Below are positions 59,940 through 64,000 of a stretch of 64,000 nt of DNA, in pieces. Location: contig CAVPTL010000006.1 in NCBI GenBank assembly GCA_963708725.1, forward strand, positions 166,542 to 230,541, written 5' to 3'. Source of the DNA: CAVPTL01 sp963708725. Its GTDB lineage: Bacteria; Actinomycetota; Thermoleophilia; Gaiellales; JAICJC01. Within the stretch, counting starts at the first letter, position 1; each line of letters starts with the position of its first letter. A program made the position numbers and the translations under genes. The notes under the pieces were generated by a model. It was not told the origin of the DNA. It saw nothing but the letters and a program-made list of their open reading frames with translations, and searched no databases.

Positions 59940-60656
59940 TCAGAGTGACATCGAAGCGGGGTTCGCGGCCGGTTCTGGGAAGGGGGAGGGGTCGGTCCGC
60001 CAGAGGTGCAGACCGGTCACGCCCCAGGCGATGAAGAGTGGGGCCAGGCCGAGGCTGTTATGACCGAGGACGAAGCTCCCCAGCGCCCACAGTGGGAGGC
60101 TCAGCGCGAGCAGCCACGCGGTGACCCGGGTCTCGTAGGAAGATCGGATCAGGCTGATCCCAAGGATGGTCGAGCCGAGCGTGGCGAAGAGAATGCCGGG
60201 GAAGAGCGCAGCGAGAAACAGGACGTTGAGCGGACCGTTGTGTGACGTCGTACCGGTGAGGACGGAAACGCTCTCCATACAGAACGCCACCGCCAGGCCG
60301 CCGGTGAGGAGTCCATAGCCGAGCAGCGCGATGCGCCAGCCCCACCGTTCCGCTCGCGGTTTTTGTGCGGGACGAGTCGAACGAACCACCACCGCGCAGA
60401 GCAACACGGCGGGGAAGATCAGCGCGAACGCCTGAAGGTATGTCCCGTACACGCGTTCTGGTGCGGCGAAGGTGAGCAAGCCGTCGGCAAGCCGCCGGGC
60501 GGGATCGGCCCACGCTGAGGTGGTGGACGTTTCCAGCGCGTAGGCGCCGTCCTTGGTTGCGAAGTAGGCAAGCGAAAGTAGCGGCGCGACGACGCAGATT
60601 GCAGCGGCCGAGATAACGGCATAGAGGCCAATCAGACGGGTGGTCCGATTCGACAC
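59940..60656 (-). CDS. Integral membrane protein
   Basis: A 238-aa protein with six hydrophobic helices (~12-35, 75-98, 115-138, 150-172, 180-200, 205-222) and a Pro-rich C-terminal tail. Not recognised. GTG 60656 is chosen over the TTG 15 nt upstream because GGGAGG lies 7 nt before it. It is divergent from the NarL-type two-component pair across a ~205-bp region with repeated sequence, so common control is possible. Confidence 0.65.
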   Translation of the reverse strand: MSNRTTRLIGLYAVISAAAICVVAPLLSLAYFATKDGAYALETSTTSAWADPARRLADGLLTFAAPERVYGTYLQAFALIFPAVLLCAVVVRSTRPAQKPRAERWGWRIALLGYGLLTGGLAVAFCMESVSVLTGTTSHNGPLNVLFLAALFPGILFATLGSTILGISLIRSSYETRVTAWLLALSLPLWALGSFVLGHNSLGLAPLFIAWGVTGLHLWRTDPSPFPEPAANPASMSL

Positions 60657-60790
60657 GGTGATACCTCCCAACTCGTTTCATCCTCGGACACTCGAGGTAG
60701 CCAGATCGTCGCTCGACGGCCGCGACCGGGCGTCGGCCCGCGGGTGGCATTTGGATCACCTTGCGGATTGGTATTTGCCGCGCATCGCGT

Positions 60791-60838
60791 GCATCCGGAG
60801 GTTGATGCGGATCGATCCTGGGGTTGATGCGCTTGCAT
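60791..60838. promoter_or_regulatory. Candidate operator upstream of the two-component genes
   Basis: GGTTGATGCG occurs twice (60800-60809 and 60822-60831), starts 22 bp apart (two turns of the helix). Each GATGC has a mirror GCATC (60791-60795 and 60835-60839), so the region reads GCATC...GATGC...GATGC-N4-GCATC. The kinase's -10 (TAGGGT, 60850-60855, 6 nt before ATG 60862) follows directly. Likely a binding site for the NarL-type regulator; inferred. Confidence 0.45.
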
Positions 60839-60861
60839 CCCTGCGCAAGTAGGGTGATCCG

Positions 60862-61995
60862 ATGGAGGCTCGTTTCATTCCGCAGCGAAACGACGTCATT
60901 CTCGCTGCGGCCGTGGCAGTGCTGGCGGCGATCGAGATCGGGTTGAACTCCGCCGTTTCCCCGACCTGGGTTGCGCTGCCTCTGGAGTTGGTCGTCGCCG
61001 CGTCGCTGGCATGGCGACGGAGGTTCCCGCTGGCGGTGACCGCTGCTGCATCGGCGGGTATGGCGGTCGAGGCGCTGGCCGGGGTACCGATCCAGGAACC
61101 GGTGGTGCCACTCGCAGTGTTGACGATCGCCGTCTACTCACTGGTCGTCCATGCCGACTCGTCAAAGGTGGTGACGGGGCTGGCGATCGTGGCAGTTGGG
61201 CTTACGATCACGGTCTCGAGCCAGCACAAGCCGGGCAACATCATCTTCGGAGCGCTGTGGGTTTCGGGGGCTGCCTTTGTGGGTCGGCTGGTGCGGGTGC
61301 GGATGGATGATGCGCGCGACCAGAAACTTCGTGCGGAGCGGGCCGAGCACGAACGGGAGGAGCACGTGAGGGCCGCGTCGGAGGAGGAGCGCAAGCGGAT
61401 CGCGCGCGAGCTTCACGACATCATCGCCCACTCGCTGAGCGTGATGGTCGTCCAGGCGGGAGCCGCGGAGGAGATGCTCCGATCAGACCCATCCCGAGCA
61501 CGCGAACCGGTGCTTGCCATCCAGCAGACCGGGCGCGAGGCCCTGACCGAGATGAGTCGTGTCCTGGGTGTCCTTCGCGAGCAGGGGTTGGAGGGTGAAC
61601 TCGCCCCTCAACCGGGTCTTGCCCAGCTGGAAACGCTGGTCAGCGATGTGCGCATCGCCGGCGTTTCGGTCGATTTCACGATCGAGGGCGAGCCGCGGTC
61701 ACTGCCGCCTGGTGTCGAGGTCTCCGCCTACCGGATCGTCCAAGAGGCGCTCACCAATACTCGCAAACACGCCAACGACGGATCCGCCAAAGTCACGCTG
61801 CGTTACCTCAACGATGCGCTGGAAGTGGACGTCGTCGATAGCGGCGGCAACGGTCAGCCCGCCAACGGGGGCGGTCTGGGACTTGTCGGTATGCGAGAAC
61901 GCGTCGCGGTCTTTGGAGGCTCACTCGAGGCCGGGCCGAAGGTCGAGGGCGGATTTGGGGTACACGCCCGGCTTCCACTTGGGACCGCTCAGTGA
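60862..61995 (+). CDS. NarL-type sensor histidine kinase (HisKA_3)
   Basis: A 377-aa membrane kinase. About four or five N-terminal helices (residues ~12-150) without an outside domain suggest it senses membrane state. A coiled coil (~150-185) leads to HisKA_3 with the phosphorylated His in RIARELHDIIAHSLSVM (~187-203), and HATPase_c contains IVQEALTNTRKHAND (N-box) and GGGLGLVGMRERV (G-box). TAGGGT gives a leaderless start at 60862. It overlaps the regulator gene by 4 nt (GTGA). Related to LiaS/DesK-like sensors. Confidence 0.92.
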   Translation: MEARFIPQRNDVILAAAVAVLAAIEIGLNSAVSPTWVALPLELVVAASLAWRRRFPLAVTAAASAGMAVEALAGVPIQEPVVPLAVLTIAVYSLVVHADSSKVVTGLAIVAVGLTITVSSQHKPGNIIFGALWVSGAAFVGRLVRVRMDDARDQKLRAERAEHEREEHVRAASEEERKRIARELHDIIAHSLSVMVVQAGAAEEMLRSDPSRAREPVLAIQQTGREALTEMSRVLGVLREQGLEGELAPQPGLAQLETLVSDVRIAGVSVDFTIEGEPRSLPPGVEVSAYRIVQEALTNTRKHANDGSAKVTLRYLNDALEVDVVDSGGNGQPANGGGLGLVGMRERVAVFGGSLEAGPKVEGGFGVHARLPLGTAQ

Positions 61996-62669
61996 TCGAC
62001 GTCCTGATCGCCGACGACCAGGCGCTCGTGCGCGGGGGGTTTCGCATGATCCTCGACGCCCAGTCGGACATCGACGTCGTGGGCGAGGCGGAAGACGGCG
62101 TTCAGGCTCTCACGCTCGTCCACGAACTCAGCCCTGACCTCGTTCTGATGGACGTACGTATGCCGCGCCTGGACGGACTCGAAGCGACGCGAAGAATCGT
62201 TGCCGAGGAACTGGCCACCGCCGTGCTCATCCTGACGACCTTCGACGACGACGAGATCGTCTACGAAGCGCTCCACGCCGGGGCGAGTGGCTTCCTCCTC
62301 AAAAGCGCCCCGCCTGCCCGTCTGGTGGAAGCTGTCCGCCTGGTGGTCACCGGCGAGGCCCTGCTCGCACCGATAATCACCCAGCGCCTGATCGCCGAAT
62401 ACGTTCGCCGGCCCCGACCCGGCTCCGGCACGCCACCGGAGCTCGAGGATCTGACCGATCGCGAACTCGAAGTGTTTGAGTTGATCGCGCGGGGACTGTC
62501 TAACACCGACATCGCCGCCAAGCTCGTCGTCAGCGAAGCGACCGTGAAAACCCACGTAAACCGGGTGTTCGCAAAGCTCCGTCTGCGCGACCGCGTACAG
62601 GCGGTCGTGCTGGCATACGAGGCTGGTCTCATACAACCCGGCGACAACCCACAACCCGCCGACAACTGA
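61992..62669 (+). CDS. NarL/LuxR-type response regulator
   Basis: A 225-aa regulator. Receiver ~1-120: LIADDQALVRGGF, LVLMDVRMPRLDGLEA (phosphorylated Asp53), LTTFDDDE, and FLLKSAPP with the conserved Lys. LuxR helix-turn-helix ~155-215: LTDRELEVFELIARGLSNTDIAAKL and VSEATVKTHVNRVFAKL. Partner of the kinase immediately upstream, whose stop its GTG overlaps. Confidence 0.95.
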   Translation: MIDVLIADDQALVRGGFRMILDAQSDIDVVGEAEDGVQALTLVHELSPDLVLMDVRMPRLDGLEATRRIVAEELATAVLILTTFDDDEIVYEALHAGASGFLLKSAPPARLVEAVRLVVTGEALLAPIITQRLIAEYVRRPRPGSGTPPELEDLTDRELEVFELIARGLSNTDIAAKLVVSEATVKTHVNRVFAKLRLRDRVQAVVLAYEAGLIQPGDNPQPADN

Positions 62670-62705
62670 TGCAGCTTTAATCAGCCGGGGCGTCGTCCTA
62701 CTGGT

Positions 62706-63107
62706 GTGATCCGACTGTTGCCGCTCGCATTGCTGGTGATGATGTTCCTCCCGACTGGCTGTGGTACCGACCACGGCGGGTGCAGCGGTGACCTCCAAGG
62801 CAACACGTGCGTCACGCCGCCGCGGGTGCATTGGACGGCGGCGCGCGTCGAGGCGGCAGCCCGCCGCTATTCAGACGCTCCACAGCTGGTTGCGCGTCTG
62901 CGTGATCCTCGATGCCGGGTTCTCGCAAACAACCGCGAAGCGTTGTGCAACGCGCTTGTGGTGAAGCCCGGTCAGCCGGCGAGGCGGGCCGAGGTGATGT
63001 TCTATCTCCTCTACCACGGCTCGCTCTACCCCATATGTCGCGGCGGCCGTCACCGGTACCCATTCTTCCCAGCTTGTCTGCACGGAGCCGACCGTAACCC
63101 TGACTGA
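62706..63107 (+). CDS. Small lipoprotein, cysteine-rich
   Basis: A 133-aa exported protein with signal IRLLPLALLVMMFLPTGC (lipid Cys19) and six further cysteines (GGCSGD, NTCVTPP, DPRCRV, EALCNAL, PICRGG, PACLHG), enough for three disulfides outside the cell. Not recognised. GTG start 37 nt after the regulator's stop; possibly part of the same transcript and so a target or partner of the two-component pair. A terminator hairpin follows at 63177. Confidence 0.55.
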   Translation: MIRLLPLALLVMMFLPTGCGTDHGGCSGDLQGNTCVTPPRVHWTAARVEAAARRYSDAPQLVARLRDPRCRVLANNREALCNALVVKPGQPARRAEVMFYLLYHGSLYPICRGGRHRYPFFPACLHGADRNPD

Positions 63108-63176
63108 CCGCGTACCGTCAGCGCGGTGCGAAGGCGATTATCGATCGCCAGACTTGAGTGATCAGACCTCGAACGC

Positions 63177-63218
63177 TAGGTGGTTCCCTCGGGCGCTGTG
63201 CTTTGAGGGAACCACCTA
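63177..63218. terminator. Bidirectional hairpin terminator
   Basis: A 14-bp perfect stem (TAGGTGGTTCCCTC with GAGGGAACCACCTA, loop of 14 nt) lies between the convergent lipoprotein and HtaA-like genes, downstream of both. Confidence 0.8.
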
Positions 63219-63228
63219 ACGAGGTGAC

Positions 63229-63833
63229 TTAGGCTTTGGCGAACACGTTTGCCACGCCGAGCTTGAGTCCGGCCGCGAACACCTTGGTGCCCAGCCCGGC
63301 GTTCAGGGCCGTTGCGGCGGTCTTGGTTAGTGCGACCCGCACGCCGAGCACTGCCAGGAGATGGCCCTTCTTGACTACCTTGATGTGCGACACGTCGAGC
63401 GTCAGTAGCGGCACTCGCACTGCGGATTGAGGTTGACTGCCGCGGTCAGTTGCGGGTGCTTGTTGACGATCACGGTGAACAGGCCGACGCGGACAGTCTT
63501 TCCGTTGCGCGAGAACGCCAGGCCACCGGAGTGGCGGATGTAGCCGACCAGCGTCTTGGGATTGATCTTGCCACCGACGATCGGGAAGTTGAACACGACC
63601 GTTTTCTTGCCGCTGAGCATGCCGGCCCGGACAACACCCGGCGCGATCGGCGCCACCGTGATGTGGTTGGACGCGAGCACCGGCAAAACCGCCGGAGCGA
63701 TCGCCAGGCCGGTGCTGCCGCCCACGACCTGGACGTTCGGGTTGGTGGCCGCTGCTGCGGTGCCGATCGAGAGCGCCGTTAGACACACCGCGATCAGCCC
63801 GAGCCGAAACGGCATCGGGATTCGATGAGACAT
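63229..63833 (-). pseudogene. HtaA-like secreted protein, frameshifted
   Basis: ATG 63833 (GGGAAGGAATG just before) starts with a signal peptide (MPFRLGLIAVCLTALSIGTAAA). One HtaA-like domain follows: VQVVGGSTGLAIAPAVLPVL, FPIVGGKINPKTLVGYIRHSGG and LFTVIVNKHPQL. At ~63418-63425 one base is missing, and the rest (VPLLTLDVSHIKVVKKGH, ATALNAGLGTKVFAAGLKLG) is read in the next frame to TAG 63229. The family was first known from haem uptake in corynebacteria, but many soil actinobacteria carry stand-alone forms of unknown role. About 200 aa when joined. Confidence 0.65.
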
Positions 63834-64000
63834 GGCATTCCTTCCCGCCGAGGCACTTGACCCTCACGGCCCCGGCTCTGTGTAGGTGGTTCGTCGACCC
63901 TTCGAGTGCCCGCCAACGATTGGATTCACCACCGCGGGGTATGACCGATTCGGAGCTTCCGGGGCGCTCGCGATCGATGGCCTCACACTCGAGAACACGA
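63834..64000. other. Upstream region of the HtaA-like gene, no gene seen
   Basis: 167 bp to the window edge. An ATG at 63940 opens 20 codons to the end (+) but has no ribosome site or recognisable sequence. No clear promoter motif or repeat. Confidence 0.4.

Noticed and set aside
63940..64000. Start of a further gene at the window edge
   Set aside because: Twenty codons from an ATG without ribosome site, promoter or known sequence are not enough.
1..64000. tRNA, rRNA, CRISPR arrays, insertion sequences and phage genes
   Set aside because: Looked for by eye on both strands; no cloverleaf, regular repeat-spacer series or transposase/integrase sequence was seen. A tRNAscan and IS search would settle it.

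Overview
The window is high-GC bacterial DNA with actinobacterial features, most like the Thermoleophilia/Solirubrobacterales lineage. That placement is inference. It rests on gene content (class III cyclase fusions, SARP/BTAD regulator, kinase-propeller proteins, HtaA-like secreted protein, DUF2252, HAAS/PadR pair) and on many genes that seem to be read from leaderless mRNAs, with a TANNNT hexamer 6-7 nt before the start codon. No rRNA, tRNA, CRISPR array, phage or transposase gene was seen.

Layout. 0-8 kb: housekeeping and accessory enzymes, comprising a TetR regulator with a double operator, a cyclic-nucleotide-binding protein, a class II glutamine amidotransferase, a Cds1-like PLP enzyme, a truncated SDR abutting a GcvT/DmdA-like protein, and an FAD monooxygenase-like protein with no canonical start. 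8.4-16 kb: a potassium-transport kdp operon in the unusual order (micro-ORF)-kdpF-A-C-B, followed by a KdpD sensor split into three genes and with no kdpE. 16-37.9 kb: mixed small metabolic genes (SQR-like oxidoreductase, GNATs, cupins, sulfatase, DUF families) plus two signalling cyclases, one fused to an alpha/beta hydrolase and one to an AAA-TPR module.

37.9-47 kb is the most interesting part. A minus-strand operon (phosphopantetheinyl transferase, a 1542-aa membrane NRPS-like synthetase, SbnB, SbnA) should make L-2,3-diaminopropionate and load it on a carrier domain. The synthetase has the parts of an epsilon-poly-lysine-synthetase-like enzyme in permuted order: carrier domain, six membrane segments with three hexapeptide/acyltransferase-like blocks, a shrunken condensation-like domain, and the adenylation domain last. 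A divergent SARP activator and three 7-bp direct repeats at 11-bp spacing before the operon promoter suggest pathway-specific control. The predicted product is a diaminopropionate homopolymer or a Dap-containing compound. Next to it, a Ser/Thr kinase with an extracellular propeller and a lipoprotein solute-binding protein form a probable sensing unit.

50-64 kb: phosphotransferase, SDR, small membrane proteins, then a decayed or badly sequenced stretch (about 53.2-58.0 kb) in which two lipoproteins, an OmpR-type regulator, its histidine kinase and a propeller protein are all broken by several single-base shifts. The end carries an amidase-like fragment, an intact NarL-type two-component pair, a lipoprotein and a frameshifted HtaA-like protein.

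Four copies of a near-perfect 31-33 bp palindrome (centre GGTGCC-N-GGCACC, flanked by AATAAAT/ATTTATT) are scattered over the first 19 kb. Two of them supply the stop codons of the neighbouring genes.
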